A stretch of 64,000 nt of DNA from Megaustenia siamemsis. Its lineage: Eukaryota > Mollusca > Gastropoda > Stylommatophora > Ariophantidae. The first letter of the stretch is position 1. Every line of letters begins with the position of its first letter. The translations under genes were made by a program, and so were the position numbers. Below the pieces are notes generated by a model. That model saw only the letters and a program-made list of their open reading frames with translations, ran no database searches and was not told where the DNA came from. The stretch lies in the NCBI GenBank assembly GCA_032433765.1, contig JAVIAB010000092.1, positions 36,730,853 to 36,794,852 on the forward strand. The letters are read 5' to 3'. Of the stretch, positions 1-11,429 are shown in pieces.

Positions 1-503
1 ACAGAAGAATGTGGCCACTAACAGCACCCACAAGTGTGCTGCTGGTGACAGAAGAATGTGGCCACTAACAGCACCCACAAGTGTTCTGCTAGTGACAGAA
101 AAATGTGGCCACTAACAGCACCCACAAGTGTGCTGCTAGTGACAGAAAAATGTGGCCACTAACAGCACCCACAAGTGTTCTGCTAGTGACAGAAAAATGT
201 GGCCACTAACAGCACCCACAAGTGTGCTGCTAGTGACAGAAAAATGTGGCCACTAACAGCACCCACAAGTGTTCTGCTAGTGACAGAAAAATGTGGCCAC
301 TAACAGCACCCACAAGTGTGCTGCTGGTGACAGAAGAATGTGGCCACTAACAGCACCCACAAGTGTGCTGCTAGTGACAGAAAAATGTGGCCACTAACAG
401 CACCCACAAGTGTTCTGCTAGTGACAGAAAAATGTGGCCACTAACAGCACCCACAAGTGTGCTGCTGGTGACAGAAAAATGTGGCCACTAACAGCACCCA
501 CAC
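1..503. repeat. 47-bp tandem satellite, runs off the window edge
   Basis: About 10.7 head-to-tail copies of a 47-bp unit containing GTGGCCACTAACAGCACCCA. Copies alternate between two variants, one with GTGTGCTGCT and one with GTGTTCTGCT, so much of the array is organised as a 94-bp dimer. The unit length is not a multiple of three and no coding role is evident. The array is cut by the window start, so its true size is unknown. Confidence 0.95.
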
Positions 504-1020
504 ACACGTTTAGTACACAACTGTTTACTTTCATCTCAAAGTGGCACTTTAGTTATAATCTTGGAGATGTTGCAGTTATTTATAGATGAACATGTCATCA
601 GCCTAGTAGTACGTTTCTCTTATTCTTAAAATTGATATTTTATGGAAGGGCTTCAACTTGTGACACCAGATAAAGAAAAGTAAAATTTAGAGCTGAAGTA
701 AATATTTATGTAAGAATATCTTAGTTTCTACTGCTTGCATTAACAAGGTCAGAGTTAGGCTAATTTGAGAGTTTCGGATGGTGCAAGATTCAATTTTAGC
801 CACACAACTTCTTTTTTTCCCTTTATTTTAAGATGCACCTTCTAATCACTCTGAATGAACAATAAAAGAAGGACGTGTATTTGATTTTCGTCCAAAGATA
901 TAAATGTTACAATCAAATTTAGTATCGGCGGTAAACAACTGTGAATAAGATTTAGAGGGAGTCTTTTACTTTGTATTACTTGAGATATCATTTAATGTGC
1001 GTGCGCTTGTCCTACTTTCT
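504..1020. other. Unannotated AT-rich spacer
   Basis: No ORF, repeat unit or exon-like segment recognised. Positions 963-1019 resemble the sequence beginning at 2291, on the far side of the next LINE. Confidence 0.5.
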
Positions 1021-1033
1021 TTTACTTTGTATT

Positions 1034-2290
1034 CATCATCATCATGTGCCATACCAGTTGGCGTAGGCGATCATGTCCCTCCACAATCTTCTATCTACAG
1101 TGCATCGTATCAGTTCTGTTGTTGACTGTTTTCCATGCCATGACACCAAGCCATCTAGTATTTTCTCTTTGTCGTCCGCGATCTCTCTTTCCTTTCATTT
1201 TGCCAGTTGTAACCAAGTGTTCCAACTTTCCTTTTCTCACGATGTGCCCGAAAAATGTTGATTGTCTCTTTCTGATGTTTTTTAGGAGCTGCCTTTTTGT
1301 GTTGGTCTCTTTGAGAACTTCCTCATTAGTCTTTTTTTTAGCTGTCCAGGGAACTGTCAACATTCTTCTGAGAAATCCTATCTCTGTTGGCCTCTATTCG
1401 TCTTTTCATTTGTTTGTCTACTGTCCATAATTCGCTTCCATAGGTCAGAATTGGTTCTATATAGCACCGATGGACTCTCCTTTCATTTCTATTGACATGG
1501 ATTTGTTGCATAAGATATTTTTCATTTTCTGAAATGCTATTTTGGCCTGAGCTATTCTGCTTTTTATTTCTGTGGTGCATCTCCCATCTGATGTTATTAT
1601 TGTGCCCTAGTATTTCAGATGTTGCACTTGTTTCAAATTTGTCCTGTTTATTTTTATGCTGCATGCTGGTGATGATTGTTTCTTCGATATGACCATCACT
1701 TCTGTTTTCTTACTATTCACACTGAGACCTTTCTTGTAGCTTACTTTTACTATTATGTCTATCATTTCTTATAGTTCTTTCTCTGTCTCTGCTATTAAGA
1801 CTGTGTTATCCGCATATAGCAAATTATTTATGTTGTGACCGTCGACTTTAATTCCTTTTTTGTCTACTATTAATCTCATAATATGTTCGCTGTAAAGTGA
1901 AAACAAATCCGGCGACAGAACACAGCCTTGTCTGACTCCTTGTTTTATAAGTTGAAATTGTCCTGTTTGGTTGTTAATTCGTATTGCTGCTGTTTGTTGC
2001 CAGTACATGTTTTTTATGATTCGCAGATCCTTGCCATCAATGTTTAATTTCTCCAGCATATTGATTATTTCCACATGCTTTACTTTGTCAAATGCTTTTG
2101 TGTAGTCTATAAAGCACATATATAGATCTTTCTTTACCTCTATAGATCTTTCTATCAATGTTCTTAAGAAGATGTATATTGCATTATTGGTGCCCTTTCC
2201 TTCCACAAATCCACATTGTTGCTCACTTATTTTTTGTTTTATTTTGTTTCTTACACGTCTCATGATGATTGTTAGTAATATTTTGTTTTA
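1034..2290 (-). mobile_element. LINE family B copy, 5'-truncated, with target-site duplication
   Basis: Reverse-strand non-LTR retrotransposon. The frame at 2263-1769 encodes part of a reverse transcriptase: [11 protein letters not shown], the [18 protein letters not shown] block and an LLYADNTVLIAE motif in which the second catalytic Asp of the YADD box reads Asn. Downstream frames carry the C-terminal domain (YGSELWTV, TFFGHIVRKGKLEHLVTT). The 3' tail is a short CAT/ATG repeat at 1034-1045. A 13-bp direct repeat TTTACTTTGTATT flanks it (1021-1033 and 2291-2303). Several frameshifts and stops make it a dead copy. Confidence 0.88.
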
Positions 2291-2303
2291 TTTACTTTGT
2301 ATT

Positions 2304-2835
2304 ACTTGACATTATTTATTATGCGTATTCTTGTTCTACTTTCCTGCAAATTCTTAGTTGCTAGCTCATAAAGGACATTTCGTTCGAGAACATTACGCAA
2401 GGCAAAGAGCCTGTGAGACCTCAACAAACAAAGGACATAGGATTTGTATCAACGTGGCTAACTGCTTGTCCAATCATGGGTGATGCATGACCACCAGTTG
2501 TTATTAAACAGTTTAAAGATATTCTTATAATCTGCACAACCGTTTTTTTTTTTAATCAAAACTTTGTTATCATTTTGCTGGAGTCAGTGAAAAAGCATCA
2601 GAGAAATAAACAACCAGAGTTCTGGAAAAATTCTGTGAATTTAGTTTCTGTGTTAATTTCTCACAGCAAACAAGACGTTTAATTGGGAATGGAAAGGAAT
2701 CTACCTTACCTGATAATAAGTAAAGCTAATGATGAGATCAATAGATTTGTCAGGAATTGTTTGCACGAAGATTGCAGAATATAGTGTGTAATGATGACCA
2801 GGAAAAAAAACGACATTGTTGTTCCCTCAGTTTAA
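2304..2835. other. Spacer without recognised gene
   Basis: AT-rich sequence with no domain or repeat I can name. The last 150 bases may belong to the degenerate LINE that follows. Confidence 0.4.
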
Positions 2836-3205
2836 AACAAGCGGTACATTCACATGACAAGGCCACAGTTGGAATATATTGTAACAACTGGAAAAATCGA
2901 GGGACGAAGAGATAGAGGAAAGCAAAGAGACAGTTTAAGAAAATGGCTTGGCAGATGATCGTCACACAATAAGCCTTGTGAGTCACATAACTAAGATATT
3001 ACTAAGAATCATCATGCGAAGAGTGCGAAACAAAATCAGTCTAGAAATTAGTGATTAACAGTGTGTTTTTGTTGGAGGTAAAGGAACGAGCAATGCCGTA
3101 TACACCATAAGATCTTTAGTAAAAAGAGCCATAGAGGTGAAAACAGATCTATACCTATGTTTCATATATTATACCAAAGCATTTGACAAAGTAAAGCAAA
3201 TTTAA
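2836..3205 (+). mobile_element. Rearranged LINE family B fragment
   Basis: Plus-strand family B sequence whose order is scrambled. The C-terminal piece (LEYIVTTGKIEGRRDRGKQR-like, about 2855-2955) comes before a reverse transcriptase piece ([14 protein letters not shown], then YTKAFDKVK, about 2990-3205). The C-terminal part should lie downstream of the RT. Stops interrupt both. Confidence 0.7.
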
Positions 3206-3281
3206 TATCGAAATATTTGTTTAGTATTCTCTTCTTGGCAAGCTATTTTTAAAACTCTCACAAGACATCTTGTAGGTTTCT

Positions 3282-3282
<1 letters not shown>

Positions 3283-3312
<30 letters not shown>
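3283..3312. repeat. (TG)n microsatellite
   Basis: About 15 TG dinucleotides followed by a GC-richer purine tract. Confidence 0.95.
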
Positions 3313-3319
3313 ACGTGCG

Positions 3320-3855
3320 CGAGCGCGTGGAGGAGGGGAAAGGGGTAAGTTGGGGAAAGAAAAGAGAACAGTCAAATTGATTAGTGTCTACGACCCTATA
3401 ATACGTGATTGAGATAAAAGCAGAAAACTGTTTGACGAAGAAAATCACTCTGTCATATCTTAATAGTTTTCCTCATGGGATGTCACAGTCCTCCTGTTTC
3501 TTATGGAACACACGTCAATACAAATCCTTAAACGGTTTTAATTTCCGTTGTAGTTAGTTTAACAACAATTTATTTCCGAATTTGTATTACTAGCTTTAAC
3601 ACAACTTTCTAGCCTAAAGAGTAGTTGTATTTCTTTGGTGTCCTTTTCCAATTGTTTAGTTCAGCTCAACTTACTAGTGACAAAGTAAGCATGCCGACAA
3701 AAGTATCTTGGATCTCTTCAACACTTAAACTGACCTAACACAATTTTCTCCGGCTTGGTATAGAACCGTTGATCAGAGGTTTCACAAGCCGCCATTGTAA
3801 AAACGATTTTGTTAATGAAACGTAGACCTGATACAGAATGTGTAAATTAGCAGTA
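3320..3855. other. Spacer without recognised gene
   Basis: No conserved coding segment seen; stop codons are frequent in all frames. Confidence 0.4.
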
Positions 3856-3859
3856 GAAA

Positions 3860-4125
3860 GCCCTAATGTGGGAAACAACAGGTAACAGGAAAAGAGGAAG
3901 ACCCAGAGAGACACTGAGAAGAACACTGATGAGAGAGGCAAGAGCAGCAGGATTCGGCTCTCTCAATGACATAGAGCTGTTTGCACAGAACAGAGACAAA
4001 TGGCGAGATTTGATAAAATATCTTTAAAAGAATTGAAAACTGCTAGAACAAAATTTAGATAAGAGGAGTATCTGGGTCTACGCCCTTTGGGCCGGCTACG
4101 GCACGAAAAGTCAATAGATAGATAG
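3860..4125 (+). mobile_element. LINE family D 3' fragment
   Basis: Encodes the terminal family D protein segment (WETTGNRKRGRPRETLRRTL-like, then LFAQNRDKWRDLIKYL and stop). It is followed by the diagnostic 3' UTR (CTACGCCCTTTGGGCCGGCT) and a short ATAG-repeat tail. It is strongly 5'-truncated. Confidence 0.85.
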
Positions 4126-4287
4126 AACACGATTAAATGTAACACGAGGGTCATACGTTTAAAGTTTCTTTATTATTTACAGAATGTATCAATGGCTAAA
4201 GACATCATCCATCTTCAAACAACGTTGATTACGACGTTATCTCTAAATTGCAAGTCGTCAATTCCTTTCTTTCCTTACCGCTGTCCT

Positions 4288-4638
4288 GTGAGGAGAATGC
4301 ATGTTACGCTTCAAACAATGTAAGGAGAATGCATGTTACGCTTCAAACAATGTAAGGAGAATGCATGTTACGCTTCAAACAATGTAAGGAGAATGCATGT
4401 TACGCTTCAAACAATGTAAGGAGAATGCATGTTACGCTTCAAACAATGTAAGGAGAATGCATGTTACGCTTCAAACAATGTAAGGAGAATGCATGTTACG
4501 CTTCAAACAATGTAAGGAGAATGCACGTTACGCTTCAAACAATGTAAGGAGAATGCATGTTACGCTTCAAACAATGTAAGGAGAATGCATGTTGCGCTTC
4601 AAACAATGTAAGGAGAATGCATGTTACGCTTCAAACAA
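4288..4638. repeat. 32-bp minisatellite
   Basis: About eleven near-identical copies of a 32-bp unit containing GTAAGGAGAATGCATGTTAC. Copies differ by isolated substitutions (for example ATGCACG in one and GTTGCG in another). No spacers separate the units, so this is not a CRISPR array. Confidence 0.95.
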
Positions 4639-4639
4639 C

Positions 4640-5190
4640 ACATACGCAACTATTTTATCCTCACTAATTCCCTCCTGCGATCTCCTGGTAGTTATAAATT
4701 CTCGTCGTATGCATCCCATGACGCCCGTCGGTCGTTAGCAATTTATCTATGTGTTCTGAATATCTTTTTGTTTGTTTTAATGCCGTTTCATCTTATTTAA
4801 TATTCATGAAACTTTCTTTTTTATCCATATGCTGCCTGTTGCCTTGAAGCATCGCGGAAGAAAGAAGGAATGTATGATCTGCTGTCTGTAGATGTACTGC
4901 TTGCTCTTTTGGTCACTTCCCCTTTAGATGTAGTGTCGTTCTAGGGCGTACCTTGACGCCCTTGGGATAGAACAGTTTTGGTTATAGCATATTTCTTTTA
5001 TTCCGTCTATCCATCTCTTATTTGGTCTTCCACTTGCTTTTTCTTGATGTTTTGAGGCAGAAAGCTTTTGCAGTTGTGGTTTCATTTTTTTTACCAAGTC
5101 TCACTCTCTTTCTCTCTCTCTCACTGTCTCTGTGTTTTCCAAAAGCGGAGCCTATTGGTAATGTTTGTACTGGAGACAAATAATAATAAA
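4640..5190. other. Spacer, possible degenerate LINE
   Basis: The segment around 4950-5090 (TTATTTGGTCTTCCACTTGC-type sequence) resembles the reverse complement of a LINE GRPNKRW-type C-terminus, too decayed to assign. The rest shows nothing recognisable. Confidence 0.35.
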
Positions 5191-5194
5191 TGAA

Positions 5195-5412
5195 TATTAT
5201 TATAGAGGGAAACTTCCGAGGCGATAATTCAGGGAATCATAGGAGGAAGAGGTATGTACTACAGCACTCAGAAAATAATTACAAATAAACAACAACAGAA
5301 AAAAAACAAAGAACAATATATGGTCCGAAGCAGGATCGAACCCGTACTCCATGGCACCGCCCCTTGCCCCGATAAAAGCCGAACGCTTAGGAACACTAGC
5401 TGAGTGGCAGTG
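5195..5412 (-). mobile_element. tRNA-derived SINE with a TAAT-rich tail
   Basis: On the minus strand the segment starts with a tRNA-like head containing a B-box type motif (GGTTCGATCCTGC, about 5328-5342). The body ends in GGAAGTTTCCCTCTATAATA and an AT-rich tail. The same tail recurs at 25625-25703 and 54788-54870, which supports a dispersed family. It is not a functional tRNA: no cloverleaf is evident. Confidence 0.65.
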
Positions 5413-6080
5413 TGCATATTCGAGTTAATGAATTAGAAGAAAGTCTCCAAATTTGCAGATGTTGTGTGGATCAACCACTAGGGGAATTCAGGGATGGCCT
5501 AAGGCAATTAAAAAATAGCGATCAGTTGGATGATACCTCTAGTTCGAGGGGGGGGGGGGGAGAAGAAGGGGTAATGGAAAGTAAGAACCAGGCGGCATGA
5601 TCAGTTGCCTACAGTTGATCAAGAAATCGCTTCACTTCTTCAACAAGTTTCCTTATAAGCAGTTTGTGCCACACACAAATGGTTTGTTAGGTAAGGGTTG
5701 ATTTGATCCTTTTAGTGGTGAGGACTGTTGATATGGAATACTACTACTACATCATCAATCATCATCATCAGTCATCAACAATCATCATCAGGTGATACTA
5801 CAGTTTGAAACTCCGAGAACTAGCTACTAGACTCTTTATGAACAAGACAGGGCGACTTAGTCGACAATTAGGATGTAACAGTGAAGTTATGAAGACCTAC
5901 ACGAAACACCGCGCGTTCAAAAAGACACAACTTGGGTGTAATGTTGACGATTCTATCAACAAGTCATAAGTAATGATAATAAGAAACACGATAAACCAAT
6001 TAATGAGAGGAAACTATGCGGATTATTGCGGCAATAAATAAACCAATAGAACTTACATGGTTGCACAGAATATTCAATGC
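5413..6080. other. Spacer with a G-run and CAT-rich microsatellite
   Basis: Contains a run of about ten G near 5548 and ATC/CAT repeats around 5750-5790. The small open frame at 5412-5600 spans the G-run and has no recognisable domain, so it is not called as a gene. Confidence 0.5.
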
Positions 6081-7400
6081 ATCATGGCGCCAACAAAAAG
6101 CCACAGAAAACTGGTAACAGGCAATCATCGTACCAATAAGAAAGAGAATAGAAAAATAACGGTAGCATGAGAGACTGCAATAAATATAGAAGTATATCGC
6201 TTTTCAGCCATGTGGGAAAGTTATACGCCAAAATTATGGGAAAAGGTTGAGACAAATAACAGAACTACAGAAAAGCGATTCTCAAATAAAGTTCCGAAAA
6301 AGACAGAAGATGTACTTTGGCTATATACACCCTCAAACAGCTAGCAGAAGAGACGACAGACCAAAATCAAAATGTCTACATAGCTTTAATTAACCAGGAA
6401 AGCATCTGACCGAGTGAACAGAGAAAAACTATGGGGGATACTAACAACACACGAAATAATTCAGCATCTAAAAAACCTAATTAATGGTCTCTACATCAAC
6501 AACAGCCGGACAATCAAAACAGCAGCAAGCTACACAGGCCACTACGAGGTTAGATCAGGAGTAAGACAGGGGTGCGTACTATCTCTCGTTTCCATTATTG
6601 TTCATTACATACATGGACTACATATGCAAGCTAGCAACCCATCAGAGACAGAGGAGATCAATGAGCTTCTATTTGCAGACGATCAGGCACTAATACATGG
6701 ACAATTAGAAAACCTACAAGAACACTTAAATAGACTCAACAGTACAGGCACAAAATACAACACGAAAATCAACATAATCAAAGCAGAAGTCATGAATATC
6801 GCAAAAGAGAAACAGAACATCAAAATAACGATAGACGGCAGCCAAGTAAAACAAGTAGAGGACTTTAAATACCTAGGAAGTCTAGTGACAAACGATAATT
6901 CGCAAACAGCAGAAATAGACTCAAGATGCAACAAAGCTTGTCAAATCATTGAACAATTATCACCACTATTGTTCAACAAGGAAATAACTCTAGAGGCAAA
7001 ATAGGCACTCTGCAATACAATATTCATCCCGACGTTGTGCTACCAGTGCCAGTCCTGGACTTATTTGCAAGAACAATAAGAAAAATAACCTCTACTGAGA
7101 TTAAATGTGTCAGACGAATGAAATGAAAAAGATGAGAGATAAAATCAGAAATGAAGAACTGAGAAAAAAGCTAGGAATAACCCCCGCCATAGAATATATA
7201 AAGAAACAATAGATACAATGATTTGGCCACGTAATGAGGCAGAAAGGTCAAAACATAACACAACGAGCCTTCAATAAACGTTGCCTAGGACACAACTAAC
7301 TAGGACACATAACAGCAGCAGAGGCAAACAAAGGAGTAAAAGACCGAAAATTATATCTCCCCTCGACGCTGAAAGGCAAATGAGGTTGGAAAGAAAATAC
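6080..7400 (+). mobile_element. LINE family E copy, decayed
   Basis: The longest frame, 6414-7004, reads a reverse transcriptase core: NREKLWGILTTH, HYEVRSGVRQGCVLS, then ELLFADDQALIHG (the FADD catalytic box) and VEDFKYLGSLVTND. Upstream sequence in another frame matches the preceding palm region. Downstream, 7010-7400 continues the C-terminal part with stops. The family E copies at 21110-22440 (minus) and 16560-16970 share these blocks. Confidence 0.85.
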
Positions 7401-8363
7401 GAATAAAACGTAATTTATCTTCTCGTACGGTGAAGTATATTAGAAATAACAGATGATTTTAACTTGAATATAATGTATACATTTTATAGCGAGTTAAGCG
7501 CACATTATAGGAATCCCGGAACATTTTTATTTTACAGCAAAGTAAGTTCACGTTACCTGAAAACTTCTGGAGGAAGAGGAGAAATTATGTGAATATTGGA
7601 CAATACTTTTGTTATAATGAAATATAACTACTCTAACGAAAGCCTAACAATTCTTTCAGGATCTGCATTAGACAAACTTCCCTATAGTCGGTAATTCCAG
7701 ATTTGAGGCAATGCTGAATGAGGATATAACTTTTCAGTTACCATATCTCTTTCTACTATTTTATCTCACTCTGTCTTTCTTTCTCTTTTTTTCTCACCGA
7801 CTGTTCTATTGTCCCCCCTCTTTCTTCTGGACGTGCCATCTTTTAGCACATCACCGTAGCATACTGTTGAACGTAAATATTATAAGTCAACTTATAGCAA
7901 TGTCTTTTAAAGAGAATGATAAATAATTGGTATTAAAATCAAGGTAATAAAAAACAAAGTCATACGGCGGTTAGATAAGAACAATTCAAGAAAATAAAAC
8001 CGAAACAACTTACAAGCACAACTCACAAAGCCAAACATGGATGTGCTTGTTTAAAACTCATCAACCACATCTTTACATTCAATAACTCAGCAACTCAATA
8101 AAAGGTTCACATTATATTTCTGAGCTCCTTAATCAGTTTTCTTCCCTCCCCCCTCAAATTTCCTTCTTTCCGGAATCAATTTCTAATCAAGGATTTTAAT
8201 GGTGGACCAGAGACTAAAAAATGAAAGGAATTTCACAGCCAACTATAAAATATCAATATGCATTTCGATCAGGGACCGGTAAAAACGTGTTCTGTAAAAC
8301 ATGACAAGAGTGAAGATAAAAGCTCTGGGAAGTCTGCAAGCGATAACGTGATTTAATACTTAC
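7401..8363. other. MCTP intron sequence without recognised element
   Basis: It follows the 5' splice site at 8363 on the minus strand, so it is intronic to the MCTP 5' part. I found no further exon here. A pyrimidine-rich stretch lies at 7750-7830. Confidence 0.5.
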
Positions 8364-8443
8364 TTGTTCATCTCAAGGGTTGTGAGGTCAAGATCTGCCC
8401 CGCCCATTGGGTCATCGTTCCAGGTGCGGTCATAATCAAATAC
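8364..8443 (-). CDS. Mctp: MCTP exon: distal part of the first C2 domain
   Basis: Minus-strand exon of 80 bp between an AG acceptor (8445-8444) and a consensus GTAAGT donor (8363-8358). It reads VFDYDRTWNDDPMGG then ADLDLTTLEMN. It joins in phase 0 to the exon at 11429-11287 and ends in phase 2. The VFDYD...DDFMG pattern is the Ca2+-binding loop 3 region of the first C2 domain of MCTP proteins; the aspartates that coordinate calcium in this loop are present. The following exons, which would complete this domain and encode the second and third C2 domains, are not seen between here and position 1. Confidence 0.88.
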
Positions 8444-8744
8444 CTAATAAAGGCCACAAATAGAAAATCCTAATTAATTTCTTGGCCATGGACAAGCCAT
8501 CAATTAGATACAGCAAAACAAAAATGGTAAAAATAATTATAGTCTTAGAGGAAATACTTTGTCAAAACACAAGCTCCCATGTTACGTCCTAGACATTCCT
8601 AGCTCAAAAACAATATTGGGCAAAACTTGACGTTCGACACTTAACCTGTTCCCATTTGTATTGCACTAGAAACATTCCAATCACAATTAGTTTATAATAT
8701 AAATATAGACATCACATTCTTATATTACGTGCCATTTATACTAT

Positions 8745-9235
8745 CAATATCATATGCAATACCAGTTGGTTTAGGTGATCATGTCCATCCATAATTCTGT
8801 AACCACAGTGATCTATCCAGTATCTTCTCTCTTTGTCCTCCGCGATCTCACTTTCCCTGTATTTTGTGAAAAAAAGTATTCCAACTTTCCTCTTCTCACG
8901 ATGTGCCCTTAAAATGTCGATTGTTTCTTTCTGATGATTCTTATAAGCTCCTTTTTTGTGATGGCCTCGTTGGTGTCCTTGTTGGTCTTTTTAGCTGTCC
9001 AATGAACTCTCAACATTCTACTAAGAAATCCCATCTCTGTGGCCTCTAATCGTCTTTTAAATTGTTTGTTTACTGTCCATGATTCACTTCCATAGGGTAC
9101 ATTTGGCTCTATATAGCACCGATGCGCTCTCATTATCACTTTCATTGACATAGACTTGTTGCACAGAACGTTTTTTTTTCATTTTCTGAAATGCTATTTT
9201 GGCCTGAACTATTCTTCTTTTTGTTTATATTTTAT
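8745..9235 (-). mobile_element. LINE family B 3' fragment in an MCTP intron
   Basis: The frame 9151-8909 encodes HRCYIEPNVPYGSESWTV, EATEMGFLSRMLRV, WTAKKTN and the IIRKKQSTF block of the family B C-terminal domain. The 3' UTR (ATGCAATACCAGTTGG on the plus strand) is degenerate. No reverse transcriptase is left. Confidence 0.85.
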
Positions 9236-9239
9236 TTCT

Positions 9240-9997
9240 ATAATTAGTGATAAAAAAATTGGTGTTGTAGTATATCGCTTACAATTTACTATTATTATTA
9301 GTGAATATTATTAATATAATTTGGGGGAAATGAGGGGGAGTTCTCAACTCTCAACATTTATATGTGATGCCATATGTTGAATTCTTTGATAATTTGAAAA
9401 ACAAGTAACGACATCTCAGCATTAATATGTAGTTATCTTTTGAATTGTGCGAAACATGTTATCTTTGACATTTTTATATGTAATGTTAAATGGGTGTTTC
9501 TTAGCTCTTTCATTTATCCTAAATCTTTGAACGAGGTACACATCCACAACAGAGTTTAATGGACCGTGATCTGATAATACAAATGTTTTGAAATGTCAGC
9601 AATCGAGTGAAATGCCTCTGTTTTAAAGTTATCTTTTGTTTTGCACGAACTTAGTTACCAGAACGTCATAAAGTTAGCTAAAGTTTAATGTCTGGGAACA
9701 CTTTCTTGAGAGTATCTGTCACAGCAGCCACGCCTACTTGACTAGTGCAGTGCTGATAAACAAAGTTGCGATTAGAGTCGGCACTCACAAACACATATTT
9801 ATCAAAATAATTAATTTGACAAAGTAAACAATTAGTAAAGTGTTGTACAAGCAAGACAATTAGACACACACGAAAACAGAGGTCAAAAACATGACAATTA
9901 AAACCTGTGGGTTTTGCCGTTAAAACCTATAGCATGCATAAGACATATAATACATACTGAACGTCTTCAAATGAGGATTGCTTAGTTTCGTGAATAG

Positions 9998-10030
<33 letters not shown>

Positions 10031-10240
10031 TTTCGGTAATTTACGAGTTTAGGTACATAATTTATTACTGTTTTAGAGCAACCGCCCCCTTAGTTGACGA
10101 TTATCTCTAAGTTCATCAATATACGATTGACTGCACGTATCTGAATTTATCAATTACTTCTAGTTCTTGTCCATTTAGTTTTATTTTTGCCACGAGGGTT
10201 ATCAACTCTAACCTAATAATTAGGGGTCTTCTAATGACAT
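9240..10240. other. MCTP intron sequence
   Basis: AT-rich intronic DNA with a (TA)n microsatellite at about 9999-10029. No exon or named repeat recognised elsewhere. Confidence 0.5.
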
Positions 10241-10245
10241 ATAGG

Positions 10246-10497
10246 GAGCCGCGATAGTGGTTAGTGAACTGGACTACAAAGGACAAGAGGTAGGTTTCGA
10301 TCTCAATCGACGACTTCCTTTCACCCAGCCTTTAATGGGTACCGGATTTTTTGGGGGGAAAATAAAACCGCACGGGCGTAATACCGACCACATTACCCCA
10401 AAAATCATGCGCCGAAGGTCTGTAAAAATTATGGTCAATAACACCATATTCCCTATACGCCACTTGGCGTGACGAGGGTGACTTTACTTTTAATGAC
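10246..10497 (+). mobile_element. SINE S1, plus-strand copy
   Basis: tRNA-derived SINE. The head reads GAGCCGCGATAG-TGGTTAGTG and has lost the five bases CTCAG from the A-box compared with other copies. A B-box-like GGTTTCGATCTC lies near 10291. The body runs through CCGGATTTT, CATTACCCCAAAAATCATG and CACTTGGCGTGACG and ends in a CTTTACTTTT tail. TAATGACA occurs just before and after the element and is a possible target-site duplication. Confidence 0.87.
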
Positions 10498-10639
10498 AGA
10501 TTAAAGTACCAGGGGACGTTACTTTCCAGAACATAAATGATTTATGTACCTAAACTAGTAAATTACCATAATTTTCATCAATAACATATATAGATTATAG
10601 TCACACATTTTGAATTGTACTTATACATTCGGACCATAT

Positions 10640-11045
10640 TCAATACCTTCATTGAGCACAGTTATTCAGTTAAATGTCGGTCATCATCATTGCACTCTGA
10701 ACATGTCCATAGGTGCTCAGATCTCCTCTTCAGCAAGTCTCGCAGTGTCCAGCGACTAACGACTCCAGTTCTATGTTGGTTGATAAGTCTTCTCACACGC
10801 CCACTAAGTTTCTCGTTTCTGGCTGTGCCCATCTTAACCCCCATCTCTTTCATCCGAAGAAGTGAGGTGGACTCATGGTTGTTGAAGTCCTGTGCTCTTC
10901 CCACATCTCGGAGGCCATTGATGATGTCCGCCCGATCCATTGGTTGACCGTCCTCTTAATATAGCGCAGCTAGCCAACCTGTTCACTCTTTCATTTCCCC
11001 GTACTCCCGCATGTCCAGTTACGTAGACAAAGGTGACCTTTCGTA
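10640..11045 (-). mobile_element. LINE remnant with an RNase H domain end
   Basis: Minus strand. The segment 11045-10950 reads KVTFVYVTGHAGVRGNERVN, matching the VxGHxGxxGNExAD motif at the end of RNase H domains in I-type non-LTR elements. The frame 10940-10662 continues as the C-terminal tail (LINQHRTGVVSRWTLRDLL, then HLWTCSECN, a Cys-containing end). A shift separates the two frames. Only this 3' part remains. It belongs to a different lineage from LINE families A, B, D and E in the window. Confidence 0.7.
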
Positions 11046-11286
11046 TTTTTTTACTTTTGCAATGATTCTAACCTTTGCGTGTGTACAGGGCGAACATGTA
11101 TATTGAGCAGAGTGGCATCCTTTAGTGTACAGTATTTTAATATATCTCTTTGGAATGTTCTACCGACGAATGAATTAGCAAATAAAGAACATTATATGAA
11201 CATAATATTTGTGATAAAATAAAGAGCATTGGAACTAAAAGAATGCAAATAAAACAAGTAATAATAGCAAATCAGATAACACTGAC

Positions 11287-11429
11287 CTTGATAATAAGTG
11301 GTTTTGTGACATCATCGACAGGGATGCTGAACTGCTCATCCCAGCGAGGGTTAAGGTTCTTGAACACAATGCGACTCTTATACAGCAGTTTGTTACTCAT
11401 TTTGAACTTCACGTAAGGGTCACTGGTAC
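11287..11429 (-). CDS. Mctp: MCTP exon: core of the first C2 domain
   Basis: Minus-strand exon of 143 bp. The acceptor AG is at 11431-11430 and the donor GTCAGT begins at 11286. It enters in phase 1, completing a Gly codon begun in the exon at 12381, and leaves in phase 0. It reads TSDPYVKFKMSNKLLYKSRI then VFKNLNPRWDEQFSIP and VDDVTKPLIIK. SDPYVKF is the signature of C2 domains and the Asp is a Ca2+ ligand. KNLNP.W.E is the strand that follows. The GTSDPYVKFK... pattern with KxLNPxWxE and VD...PLxIKV is specific to the first C2 of MCTP1/MCTP2. The ORF runs a few codons past the donor, which is intron. Confidence 0.92.

Noticed and set aside
4288..4638. Regular 32-bp repeats as a CRISPR array
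   Set aside because: Units are contiguous with no spacers, and the window is eukaryotic; it is a minisatellite.
5412..5600. 62-codon ORF with a poly-Gly run
   Set aside because: The Gly run is a G homopolymer; no domain, no splice context.
9678..9869. 63-codon minus-strand ORF (MCLIVLLVQHFTNCLLCQI)
   Set aside because: No recognisable domain, no matching splice sites, and it lies in the MCTP intron; insufficient evidence.
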